41,750 bases of DNA from JBNJGT01 sp964473285 (GTDB lineage: Archaea; Nanobdellota; Nanobdellia; Woesearchaeales; JACJVW01). Position numbers and translations under genes: made by a program. The stretch lies in the NCBI GenBank assembly GCA_964473285.1, contig CAYYOI010000010.1, forward strand, positions 1 to 41,750. The letters run 5' to 3'. Under the pieces are notes generated by a model. It was not told the origin of the DNA. It did no database searches and saw only the letters and a program-made list of their open reading frames with translations. Each line of letters opens with the position of its first letter. The stretch's first letter is position 1. Of the stretch, positions 34,924 through 41,734 are shown one piece after another.

Positions 34924-35523
34924 TTATAGCACCGCAATCTTGCCTGCATCTGTTATTTTGTTCTCATCCACCATTCCTTTTGTAACAAGGTTCTTCATAG
35001 ACTTATAAAACTGAGATTTTGAAAGGTTAGACTTAAATCTAATATCTTTACTAGAAAGATTTGGATTTTCAGATAAAGAAACTAGGATATTCCTTTCAGA
35101 GGATGATAATTTAAAGGACAATTTGGGTAAAATAATTATCTCTTTATCTTCCTTTGTAACATAAATTATTTGATGGACTTTTTCGTTTCTAGCATATCCA
35201 GAAAACATTAAACTCATTGATTTTGTTTTTCTAGCTGCTGAAACATTTAGAAAAATCCTTTGGTTCTGAGGAATTTTATCAATAATCTGAATACATTTTT
35301 GAGTTATTTCCACGAGATCATAGACTTTTGTTTTTATCAAGTGGATTTTTACATAATCTTCAAGGACTTTTTTTATTTCCTTTACTGCATTTTCTTGATC
35401 TTCATCTGGATTATTATCGATGATTAAATATAATTCATCAACACCTGTTTTCATAGCTCCAACAATTACTGGCTCGAAGGAATACACAGTAGCTATCATA
35501 ACTTTTTTCTGAAATTTCCCCAT
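34924..35523 (-). CDS. CARF-domain winged-helix regulator (Csa3-like) leading the DISARM operon
   Basis: The N-terminal 130 residues follow the CARF fold: ATVYSFEPVIVGAMKTGVDE at the start, alternating strands, then IFLNVSAARKTKSMSLMFSG near 92-110, the place of the NxTGG-like ligand loop. A winged-helix domain occupies about 133-199 (SSSERNILVSLSENPNLSSK, then LSKSQFYKSMKNLVTKG). This is the Csa3 architecture, which in CRISPR loci binds cyclic oligoadenylate and controls transcription. No CRISPR array or cas gene is present here. It ends 2 bases before drmE. ATG 35523 sits about 25 bases after a TATA box (AATTATAAAA), implying a leaderless mRNA. It probably controls the DISARM genes and itself. 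Confidence 0.78.
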   Translation of the reverse strand: MGKFQKKVMIATVYSFEPVIVGAMKTGVDELYLIIDNNPDEDQENAVKEIKKVLEDYVKIHLIKTKVYDLVEITQKCIQIIDKIPQNQRIFLNVSAARKTKSMSLMFSGYARNEKVHQIIYVTKEDKEIIILPKLSFKLSSSERNILVSLSENPNLSSKDIRFKSNLSKSQFYKSMKNLVTKGMVDENKITDAGKIAVL

Positions 35524-35570
35524 AATTTACGGAAAAAGCATTTTATAATTAAATAATTTGCTATATTTGA

Positions 35571-35596
35571 TGAGACCTGTCTCATTTATTTGAGAC
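35571..35596. promoter_or_regulatory. GAGAC operator upstream of the CARF regulator
   Basis: A perfect inverted repeat TGAGAC-CT-GTCTCA at 35571-35584 is followed by a third half site TGAGAC at 35591-35596, with 20 bases between the two direct copies. It lies just upstream of the TATA box (about 35543-35552 on the minus strand) of the CARF gene, where an activator or repressor would bind. Confidence 0.65.
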
Positions 35597-35604
35597 TTAT
35601 TCTC

Positions 35605-35724
35605 TTATTTCTTTTTATTTTTTGTTCCAGGAGATTTCCTTTTTGGCGTATATTTTTTCTCCCATGGTTGTTTACTGATTCTTTTCCTATCCCTTGGTCC
35701 TTTTTTCTTCAGATCATCTGGCAT
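35605..35724 (-). CDS. 39-residue basic protein ahead of the CARF-DISARM operon
   Basis: ATG 35724 is preceded by AAGGAGGT at a 7-base distance, an excellent ribosome site, and the frame ends at TAA 35605. The product begins MPDDLKKKGPRDRKRISK and ends in a Lys-rich tail, so it is very basic and probably binds nucleic acid. The opening DD...GP.D..RI resembles the start of the small DUF3606-type proteins, but it is too short to be sure. It is followed by the GAGAC operator and the CARF gene, in the same direction. Confidence 0.6.
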   Translation of the reverse strand: MPDDLKKKGPRDRKRISKQPWEKKYTPKRKSPGTKNKKK

Positions 35725-35736
35725 TTTTTTACCTCC

Positions 35737-35820
35737 TTAATCGTATAAGCCCTCAAAAATATTTATCTCTGTGCTTGACTCAAATCCACCTTGTGCTCCG
35801 ATATTGTTGTTTTCAATCAT
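35737..35820 (-). CDS. 27-residue acidic peptide gene
   Basis: The frame from ATG 35820 to TAA 35737 is preceded by TTGGAGGT, a strong ribosome site at a 7-base distance, and leads directly into the ribosome site of the next small gene 12 bases on. The product, beginning MIENNNIGAQGG and ending FEGLYD, is acidic and has no known domain. Two tiny consecutive genes with such good ribosome sites are unlikely to be chance. A TATA-like AATATTTATTAAAT lies upstream near 35865-35878. Confidence 0.5.
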   Translation of the reverse strand: MIENNNIGAQGGFESSTEINIFEGLYD

Positions 35821-36009
35821 TGTTCTTACCTCCAATTTTTGATGGATTAAGTTAGTCATCAAAATTTAATAAATATTACTTCCAGAGAACTAACATACAT
35901 TAAGCTGTCTGAGATATAAAATTATTAATATTAAATACAGTACGGAAATTATGAAAAACATGCAATAAAACCAAAAATTATTTAATCTTAGCATATATAA
36001 TACCTTTAC

Positions 36010-37464
36010 ATGGAGCAACCCATCTTGGATTTCTTAAAGGAATCCTTGAAACTTAAGGAAGGCTCCTGTGAAGTAGTTGCAGGAAGCTATGCTAGGTATG
36101 GTTTTCTTCTGAATCCATTCTCACAATATAATTCTCCTCTAGCTACCGATTTTAATGAATTGTTTATTGGTCGTAAAAAAGAGATTGAGGAGATTTCAAA
36201 GATTTTAGTGAGATCAATTATGGGAACTGGTGCAGATATTGCTTTAGTTGGTCCGACAGGAGTGGGTTCAAGGTCAATTGTCTCTGTATTGAAGTTTTTC
36301 TTAAGGACAGAGAAAAAAGAGTCCAAGGAAAACTCAATTGTATGTGCAAAACTCCACAGGATTATTGAGAGAGACCTATCCGAATTTAGCCCACAAGTAA
36401 GACAAGAAGTAAAAGAAGAGATTAAAGAAGGATTTGAAGATGGAAAGACAACTGTCATTGCTACTGCTTTCAGCGATCTAAGAATGCCATTATTGGGTGT
36501 AAACAACTTTGGAGAACGAACTCTTGAAACAATACGTAAAATAATATATATAGACATGGACTTTCTTGATAGAGTAAGTTACATAAATCCGTGGGCAGTC
36601 AACTCTTGGTATTGGATTAAAAAAGAGGAATCATCAACAATAAAAGATTACGAGCATATATTCTTTATAGAACCATTTTCATCAGATGAAGTCGTCAAGA
36701 TTCTTCAAGCACGAATAGATTTTTTTAAGATTCAAGAGGAGAAAATTATCAATTTATTTACCAAAGACATTTTACAAGAGATTGCAGAGATGTCGGGAGG
36801 ATTTCCAAGATTTGCATTAGAATATGCATGTTTCCTTCTTGATTATTGTGCAGAAAATGAAAAAAATATAGCGAAGAAGGATGTTACAAAAATTCTCAAG
36901 AGACATGGTTTCTTATCTTATAATGAGATAAAGGAAAAATTTCAGAAGATTATTTCGTCAAAATCTGTATCTGATGTAATCAATAAAATAAATCATCAAA
37001 ATTTGAAGAGATTAAAAGAATACTTGTGTCTAAAAGATGATGATAAAGTCTTTCAGAAAGACCCCTCACTTAGTATGAAGATAAAAAAGTTGAAATATGG
37101 ATGTCAGATCTCAAAAGATATACTTCAGTTGATAAATAATGATGAAGATTTGTTTTATAAAGTTAAGTTTCAAATTTTGAACTTAAAGAAGGAAAGCAAA
37201 AAAGGAGATATCTATCGAAAGATTATCCAAATTCTCTTAGCTCTAAACGGCCACAATATAACTCCTACAGCCATACATAATTTTTATTCAGAAGTTTCAA
37301 AACAAACAATTTCAAAAAAATTAGCTGAAATGAAAAATACAGGTTTACTGAAGTCAGGTGATGTCACAGTTAAAAAAGATAACCGAACAAAAATATATTC
37401 AATAAATGAGTTTGTTCGGTGTGTATTCGAGAACGAATATCTACTCCCTCAAGTAAAGATGTAA
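36010..37464 (+). CDS. Orc1/Cdc6-like or STAND-type AAA protein with degenerate Walker A and C-terminal winged helix
   Basis: An IGRKKEIEEI box near residue 53-62 and the following strand ADIALVGPTGVGSRSIVSVL are typical of archaeal AAA ATPases. But the Walker A consensus GxxGxGK(S/T) has become GPTGVGSR: the essential Lys is lost. No clear Walker B acid follows. FFIEPFSSDEVVKILQARID and AEMSGGFPRFAL match the sensor/lid part of such proteins, and the C-terminal 90 residues form a winged helix (ITPTAIHNFYSEVSKQTISK, then KLAEMKNTGLLKSG). It probably binds DNA without hydrolysing ATP. It is divergent from the small genes of the CARF-DISARM operon; a link to DISARM is not shown by sequence. Confidence 0.6.
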   Translation: MEQPILDFLKESLKLKEGSCEVVAGSYARYGFLLNPFSQYNSPLATDFNELFIGRKKEIEEISKILVRSIMGTGADIALVGPTGVGSRSIVSVLKFFLRTEKKESKENSIVCAKLHRIIERDLSEFSPQVRQEVKEEIKEGFEDGKTTVIATAFSDLRMPLLGVNNFGERTLETIRKIIYIDMDFLDRVSYINPWAVNSWYWIKKEESSTIKDYEHIFFIEPFSSDEVVKILQARIDFFKIQEEKIINLFTKDILQEIAEMSGGFPRFALEYACFLLDYCAENEKNIAKKDVTKILKRHGFLSYNEIKEKFQKIISSKSVSDVINKINHQNLKRLKEYLCLKDDDKVFQKDPSLSMKIKKLKYGCQISKDILQLINNDEDLFYKVKFQILNLKKESKKGDIYRKIIQILLALNGHNITPTAIHNFYSEVSKQTISKKLAEMKNTGLLKSGDVTVKKDNRTKIYSINEFVRCVFENEYLLPQVKM

Positions 37465-37468
37465 ACCT

Positions 37469-37648
37469 TTATGAGGACTGTTTTTTCTGCATGAATGACA
37501 TCAGCATCCCAAATATTATGAATCCAATGCCTATGTAGTTGAACTGAGCCTGGCTCACAAGGTAGCCGACAAATAACGACAATGCTCCAAAGATAAACAT
37601 CATCAACTCAAACAGATACAGTGTCTTGACGATTTCTTTCAATTGCAT
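37469..37648 (-). CDS. 59-residue protein with two membrane helices
   Basis: A frame from ATG 37648 to TAA 37469 is preceded by GGAGGTTGG and overlaps the end of the methyltransferase gene by 10 bases, so it is coupled to it. The product has a short charged N terminus (MQLKEIVKTLYL), helix one (FELMMFIFGALSLFVGYLV), a brief loop (SQAQFNY), helix two (IGIGFIIFGMLMSFM) and a basic tail. No family is recognised. Its GC content and orientation match the transfer backbone rather than the neighbouring cargo. Confidence 0.6.
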   Translation of the reverse strand: MQLKEIVKTLYLFELMMFIFGALSLFVGYLVSQAQFNYIGIGFIIFGMLMSFMQKKQSS

Positions 37649-38355
37649 TTTTCCAACCTCCTGTTTGCATGTTTCACATATTTTCTATCCAGTTCACAGC
37701 CTATGAACTTCCTGCCAAGCTCAAGGCTTGCAACTGCAGTTGATCCAACCCCCATGAAAGGATCAAGGACAATGTCTCCTGGATTTGAGCTAATCTCTAT
37801 CAACCATTTGAGGACAGATAGCGGTTTCTGGGTGGGATGTACAGCTTTCCTTTCTATCTTCAGTCTCTCCTTTCCCTGCAGGGCAGTTGTTATGACTATG
37901 TTCTTCATCTCAGAATGCCTGCTGAAATTAAATGTGGAATCTGTCGGCCTGCCTTTCTCATTTATTGCATAGACAATGTATTCATTGGCAAAGACAAAGT
38001 TTGTCTTGCTGATCCTTGGTGCAGGGTTGACCTTGCTCCAGACAATCAAGTTCCTAAAGAACCATTCCTCTTCGAATATGGAGATGTACTGAGGGATCTG
38101 CTTGGTCGCACAGAACACGTAGATCTGGCCTGTCGGCTTGAGTATCCTCTTTAATTCCTTAAGGACAGGAACAGGATCAAAGCCAAAATCCCAGTCCCCG
38201 AAGTTCTTTGTGATATTGAGATTACCATACTTGATGTTGCTCTTCTGAGAGACATTATAGGGTGGGTCAGTTACGACAAGATCCACAAAATTATCAGGAA
38301 CCTTCTTCAGATATTCAAGGCAATCCATGCATTCGATCCTGTTCAGCTTGACCAT
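37639..38355 (-). CDS. Orphan DNA adenine-N6/cytosine-N4 methyltransferase (beta class)
   Basis: It transfers methyl from SAM to DNA bases. Catalytic VTDPPYN lies at residues 28-34 and comes before the SAM-binding DPFMGVGST near 199, which is the beta-class order. HPTQKPLSVLKWLI is the usual segment between them. ATG 38355 was chosen because the homologous part begins there (MVKLNRIECMDCL); an upstream reading of 45 residues has no family features. No restriction endonuclease is adjacent. It belongs to the GC-richer backbone and probably protects the element during transfer or marks self DNA for nearby defence systems. A TATA-like TACTTAAAT lies at 38429-38437. Confidence 0.88.
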   Translation of the reverse strand: MVKLNRIECMDCLEYLKKVPDNFVDLVVTDPPYNVSQKSNIKYGNLNITKNFGDWDFGFDPVPVLKELKRILKPTGQIYVFCATKQIPQYISIFEEEWFFRNLIVWSKVNPAPRISKTNFVFANEYIVYAINEKGRPTDSTFNFSRHSEMKNIVITTALQGKERLKIERKAVHPTQKPLSVLKWLIEISSNPGDIVLDPFMGVGSTAVASLELGRKFIGCELDRKYVKHANRRLEKCN

Positions 38356-38386
38356 ACAATGCTTAAGGTTGCCATTATAGAAAGAG

Positions 38387-38408
38387 GCATCTGGGAAGAA
38401 TGCAAGCA
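38387..38408. repeat. 22-base repeat, copy 2 (mate at 20595)
   Basis: GCATCTGGGAAGAATGCAAG plus two bases, identical to copy 1 except one A/G change, in the same orientation and at a similar place before a minus-strand backbone gene. It falls in the predicted 5' leader of the methyltransferase mRNA. Confidence 0.7.
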
Positions 38409-38461
38409 AATGATAGCAACTAAGAGAACAATTTAAGTATTTATGATGGGTTCCTAATGTT

Positions 38462-39577
38462 ATGGATAAGAATTTTTCAGAAAAATACAATATGATTGGT
38501 GATGTCGCTTCGTTTGTTAAGATTAGATCTGATAAGATTTTTTCTAAACATATTGTTGAATTTGCAAATCTACAAAGGTTTGTTTTCTTTATTGATTTCT
38601 TAAGGAATTATCTTCCTCAAAGATATATTTCACTAGGTGGTTGTTTAGTCAAGGACAATTCTTTTATGGAACCAGAAAAACCAGATCCTTGTGATGCTAC
38701 TAGGAATATAGGTAATTTGATCGTAAGGCAACATAATCAAATGGTTTCCAGTTTATCTGTAGGATGTTATGAAGGTGCTTTCAATTGTCTAAGGTGTTTG
38801 ATTGAATGGGAAATAAAAACTTTGAGTGCTATAACAGATCTATCTATCCTTTCAAATGAACTAAGACATAAGAATAATCCATGTTGTTTTTCTGCATTTT
38901 GTAGACTTATGGAAACATCGGATAGAAATAGACTTCTCACTAGGAAAAAGAAAAATGAGATTCGAAGATTATCTAAAGAATTTGCAAATAAGATTGAAGA
39001 ATCAAATGATTTAGAATTAAGGAAGATTTTATCTTTTGTTTCTTTAGAATCAGTCTCTGTTAGAGATGGTATAGGTGATTACCCAAAAAAGCTTAATCCA
39101 AATATCTTAAAATATATTAAGTATAAACATGGAAAGAAAATATTTTCAGGGTCTGAAGCAGTTTACAAAATCTATGAATTATTATCTATTAATACTCATT
39201 TTAGTCTATCCAAATTTAATAAGATCGATGTTGATGGTTGTGTTGACTTCTATGATAAAAAGGAGTTTATGCAAAATTATAATCATATAGTTAAAGTTAT
39301 AGATGCTGTCTTATACTTATTTATTATGATTATTGATATTGATGTTTTTCACAGAGAGAATAAATGGAGGGCAAATTGGAGGCAAAAAGTAGATAAAACT
39401 TTTCAAGAGGCCAAAAAAGAATTTGAGAATAGTAAAAACAGAAAATATTTGAAAGATTTCATTTCTGTTAACGCTTTACTTTCTAGTAAAGAATGGACTA
39501 GTAAGGACGCAACCAAATTTAACTCACAGCCTCAATACCCAGATGCCATTCCCCTTTCTTATAAACCTCCTGTCTGA
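38462..39577 (+). CDS. Unknown AT-rich gene, possibly cut at its 3' end by a backbone junction
   Basis: The 371-residue protein is helical and contains IYELLSINTHFSLSK near 240-255, resembling the YxxLSxxxH helix of HEPN-like or abortive-infection proteins, and RQHNQMVSSLSVG with CLIEWEIKTL earlier. I cannot name a family. The last 18 codons lie over the 3' end of the opposite gene (39524-40141), and composition changes sharply there. The true protein may have continued differently before an insertion event. It starts 100 bases from the methyltransferase, divergent, just beyond the 22-base repeat. It is probably cargo of the element. Confidence 0.5.
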   Translation: MDKNFSEKYNMIGDVASFVKIRSDKIFSKHIVEFANLQRFVFFIDFLRNYLPQRYISLGGCLVKDNSFMEPEKPDPCDATRNIGNLIVRQHNQMVSSLSVGCYEGAFNCLRCLIEWEIKTLSAITDLSILSNELRHKNNPCCFSAFCRLMETSDRNRLLTRKKKNEIRRLSKEFANKIEESNDLELRKILSFVSLESVSVRDGIGDYPKKLNPNILKYIKYKHGKKIFSGSEAVYKIYELLSINTHFSLSKFNKIDVDGCVDFYDKKEFMQNYNHIVKVIDAVLYLFIMIIDIDVFHRENKWRANWRQKVDKTFQEAKKEFENSKNRKYLKDFISVNALLSSKEWTSKDATKFNSQPQYPDAIPLSYKPPV

Positions 39578-40141
39578 TGTCAGCTTCGAAGTGATGCTCT
39601 TCCTAGGATATGTTGGCATGGCATGATGTATCTCCCGCAGGGTCTTCTCGCCATCAAGGAGGATGCCTGCGATCTGCTCAGAAATGGTCTTCTGCCTTGG
39701 CTTTCTGACCTTTGTCGATGCCCTTGCCAGCCTGTATTTCTCGATGAGCCATTCATCTCTTCCTGCACGGCCAATGACTCCTGTGGCAACCCTGATGAAA
39801 AGGTGGGGCATGACATTGACTGTTGCCCTTATCGATACCTTCTTCTCATCAGGCAGGGCTTCATAGAGAAAATCAAGCCGTCTCTCGCCCTCTGCCAGGA
39901 GGTTGACCATCTTCTTGTAAAGGCACATCTTTCCGGCCTTTATCGGCCTTCCAGTCACAAGATGCTCATCCCTGCCTCTGAGCCCAACCAATCCTTTCTC
40001 AAGCCTGAGAAATACATCCCTGTTCAGGCTAATAGTGGCTGAGATTATCCTGGTGCTCTTGTCAGGGATCGCCTCGTGGAGTTCCTTGTTGGTTTTCGGG
40101 CTGTCTCTGAGGCATTCCAGTATCCTGTCCCTGACGATCAT
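39524..40141 (-). CDS. Protein with three tandem winged-helix repeats
   Basis: Three copies of the same helix-turn-helix unit of about 65 residues follow each other. Unit 1 is RDRILECLRDSPKTNKELHE, ending GLRGRDEHLV. Unit 2 is KKMVNLLAEGERRLDFLYEA, ending GRAGRDEWLI. Unit 3 is EQIAGILLDGEKTLREIHHA, ending GNGIWVLRL. Each has the helix, ALP/AIP/AMP turn, second helix and wing. Such an array could bind a direct-repeat site, for example at the attachment site or transfer origin. It overlaps hjc by 4 bases and so belongs to the integrase operon. GC content is high, as in the rest of this block. Confidence 0.65.
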   Translation of the reverse strand: MIVRDRILECLRDSPKTNKELHEAIPDKSTRIISATISLNRDVFLRLEKGLVGLRGRDEHLVTGRPIKAGKMCLYKKMVNLLAEGERRLDFLYEALPDEKKVSIRATVNVMPHLFIRVATGVIGRAGRDEWLIEKYRLARASTKVRKPRQKTISEQIAGILLDGEKTLREIHHAMPTYPRKSITSKLTSDRRFIRKGNGIWVLRL

Positions 40142-40446
40142 AGCAGCACCCTCTCTTCCCAGCCACGATGCTTGAATTTTATGGCCAGAATCGCCCCCAC
40201 GTTGGCTTTTCTTGCCACATCGACCATCTTCCCCAACTGATCCTTTATGAGGGCACGTTGGTAAAATACCGGCTCTTTTGTGGCCTTTACCTCAACCAGG
40301 TAGACCTGGCCTTCCCGAAACAGGATGCAGTCGCAGACAGCCTGCTGGCCTGAGCCTGATCCGGCAACCCTCTCGCAATGATGGCCAAGTGCAAGCATAC
40401 GCTTGACAAACTCGTTCTCATACCGCTTGTTGTTACATATTGCCAT
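40138..40446 (-). CDS. hjc: Holliday junction resolvase, Hjc family
   Basis: Hjc cuts four-way DNA junctions. Active-site residues are in place: Glu10 or Glu12 (KRYENEFVKRM), the GSGSG loop at 29-33, Asp39 (VCDCILF), and VEVK with Glu52 and Lys54. ATG 40446 is preceded by GGAGGTTG; TTG 40455 is a weaker alternative. Length 102 is slightly short of archaeal Hjc (about 120-140). It overlaps the integrase stop by 14 bases, so recombinase and resolvase are made together, which points to a role in integration, excision or replication of the element. Confidence 0.85.
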   Translation of the reverse strand: MAICNNKRYENEFVKRMLALGHHCERVAGSGSGQQAVCDCILFREGQVYLVEVKATKEPVFYQRALIKDQLGKMVDVARKANVGAILAIKFKHRGWEERVLL

Positions 40447-41272
40447 AGCACTCAACCTCCTGCATTGCCATTCCGCCTGTCATCTGGAGCCTTGCAAGTT
40501 CCAGTTGCTTCTCGATGATCTCCTTCTGGAGCCTGAGGGTATCCTTGTCGATGCTTACTTCCATCCTTGGCATCTTCTGCATTCCAAGGTGGCTTTTTGG
40601 ATAAGCATAGGCGATATTGCTTGCCTCACGCAGGTCATCCCTTGTCAATTCAGTATAAACCTGTGTGGTCTCGATGTCCTCATGGCCAAGAAAGTCCCTG
40701 ATATCCTCTATCTTCATCCCTGCTCTTCTCAGGTTTGTTCCACATACGTGCCTGAAACTATGCATGTGGAACTTGTATCTGGGTGTACCGTTCTTCTGGT
40801 AGAAATCCACTTCAAGAAGTTCTGCTTTCTTGAGTGCATCCCATAGCTTCTGCTGGAATCTCCTGATCAGGGTCTTGTTTGGAGCCCTTACTCCGTACCT
40901 GTCATCATCAGCGATGACGTGGCTCTGCTCAGGGTTCATCAGTCTCCAGGCTTTCCAGTGCTTGAGAAACATCTCATTGATAGGAACCATCCTGTCCCTT
41001 CCATATCCTGACTTGTACCTTCGGGTGTTCTTACCATCAACAACCCTGAGTTCTCCGTGAATCAGGTCAACATCTGACCAGGCCAGGTTGATTATCTCCC
41101 CGATCCTCAACCCCTGGAAGCATCCGGCAAATATGATGAACCCAAGGTTAGGATCATCAACATAGGCCATGAGTTTCAGGAGCTCAGGCTTTGATGGTAC
41201 ATAAGGCAGTTTTTTCTTCCCGCAGGTAAATCCTTTCTCAGATTGTTGCAGGTTCTTTGGATTGATATTCAT
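40433..41272 (-). CDS. Tyrosine recombinase (element integrase), catalytic domain with short N terminus
   Basis: It catalyses site-specific integration/excision through a Tyr-DNA bond. Visible catalytic residues are Arg in GLRIGEIINLAW near 54, Lys in the GYGRDR/KSG hairpin, HSFRHVCG near 172-178, LGHED near 194-198 and Tyr in TTQVYTEL near 205. The usual N-terminal core-binding domain of about 90 residues is lacking; only about 35 residues precede the catalytic part. The upstream 129-residue protein, 6 bases away, may supply a DNA-binding part. ATG 41272 has AAGGTGATG before it. The C-terminal 60 residues are an extra helical tail rich in Gln and Glu. Confidence 0.9.
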   Translation of the reverse strand: MNINPKNLQQSEKGFTCGKKKLPYVPSKPELLKLMAYVDDPNLGFIIFAGCFQGLRIGEIINLAWSDVDLIHGELRVVDGKNTRRYKSGYGRDRMVPINEMFLKHWKAWRLMNPEQSHVIADDDRYGVRAPNKTLIRRFQQKLWDALKKAELLEVDFYQKNGTPRYKFHMHSFRHVCGTNLRRAGMKIEDIRDFLGHEDIETTQVYTELTRDDLREASNIAYAYPKSHLGMQKMPRMEVSIDKDTLRLQKEIIEKQLELARLQMTGGMAMQEVECYGNM

Positions 41273-41278
41273 TTCGCA

Positions 41279-41668
41279 TCACCTTATCACGTATTTTTGT
41301 ATTGCCAGCTTGATCTGGTACAGCATCTCAGCCTCGACCTGTGTTGTCTTTCTCCGATACTTCGGCATTGCAAGTGCCTGCTTGAGACTGATCTCTCCGT
41401 TCTTCAGTTGCCTTTGCACTTCCTCATTTGAATCGCAGGCAAGTATCCACTTATAGACCGTTGACGGATTGTATCCTCCGTTGATGTAGAACTCATACAA
41501 CATGGCTTCATCCTTTGAAAGCGTCATCTGCTTTGTCCGCTTATTGGGATAATGCCATGTGGCAAGCTTGGCTGTCATCTTGAACAGCATCTTGTCATCC
41601 AGTTTCCTGAACTGGCTTTTTATTTCGTCTTTGACTTTCCGGAACTTGTCATAGACCGTTGCTTCCAT
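41279..41668 (-). CDS. Integrase-coupled HTH-like protein
   Basis: The 129-residue protein has a basic N-terminal half and a C-terminal helical part (YNPSTVYKWILACDSNEEVQ, then LKNGEISLKQALAM) that reads like a ParB-type helix-turn-helix: GYNPSTVYKWI as the recognition unit and the NGEISLKQA helix after it. It ends 6 bases before the integrase start, so it is coupled to it. It could be the separate DNA-binding subunit of the short integrase or an excisionase-like factor. ATG 41668 is preceded by GAGGTG; GTG 41680 is possible. Confidence 0.55.
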   Translation of the reverse strand: MEATVYDKFRKVKDEIKSQFRKLDDKMLFKMTAKLATWHYPNKRTKQMTLSKDEAMLYEFYINGGYNPSTVYKWILACDSNEEVQRQLKNGEISLKQALAMPKYRRKTTQVEAEMLYQIKLAIQKYVIR

Positions 41669-41687
41669 TTTCTTTCGCACCTCAACT

Positions 41688-41734
41688 ATGCTAAGTTTGG
41701 GATGCTAAATATAGGCATCTTCTCACTTAGCTAA
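41688..41734 (-). promoter_or_regulatory. Promoter and repeated half sites of the integrase operon
   Basis: A TATA element reading GCCTATATTTAG on the minus strand lies near 41706-41717. ATGCTAA occurs at 41688-41694 and 41702-41708, and the palindrome TTAGCTAA lies at 41728-41734 plus the adjoining base. These repeated TTAGC/GCTAA half sites around the TATA box look like an operator for an element regulator. Confidence 0.45.

Noticed and set aside
34924..35523. Possible sign of a CRISPR-Cas locus (Csa3-like protein)
   Set aside because: No regularly spaced repeats and no cas gene are visible anywhere in the window; the gene is linked to DISARM instead.
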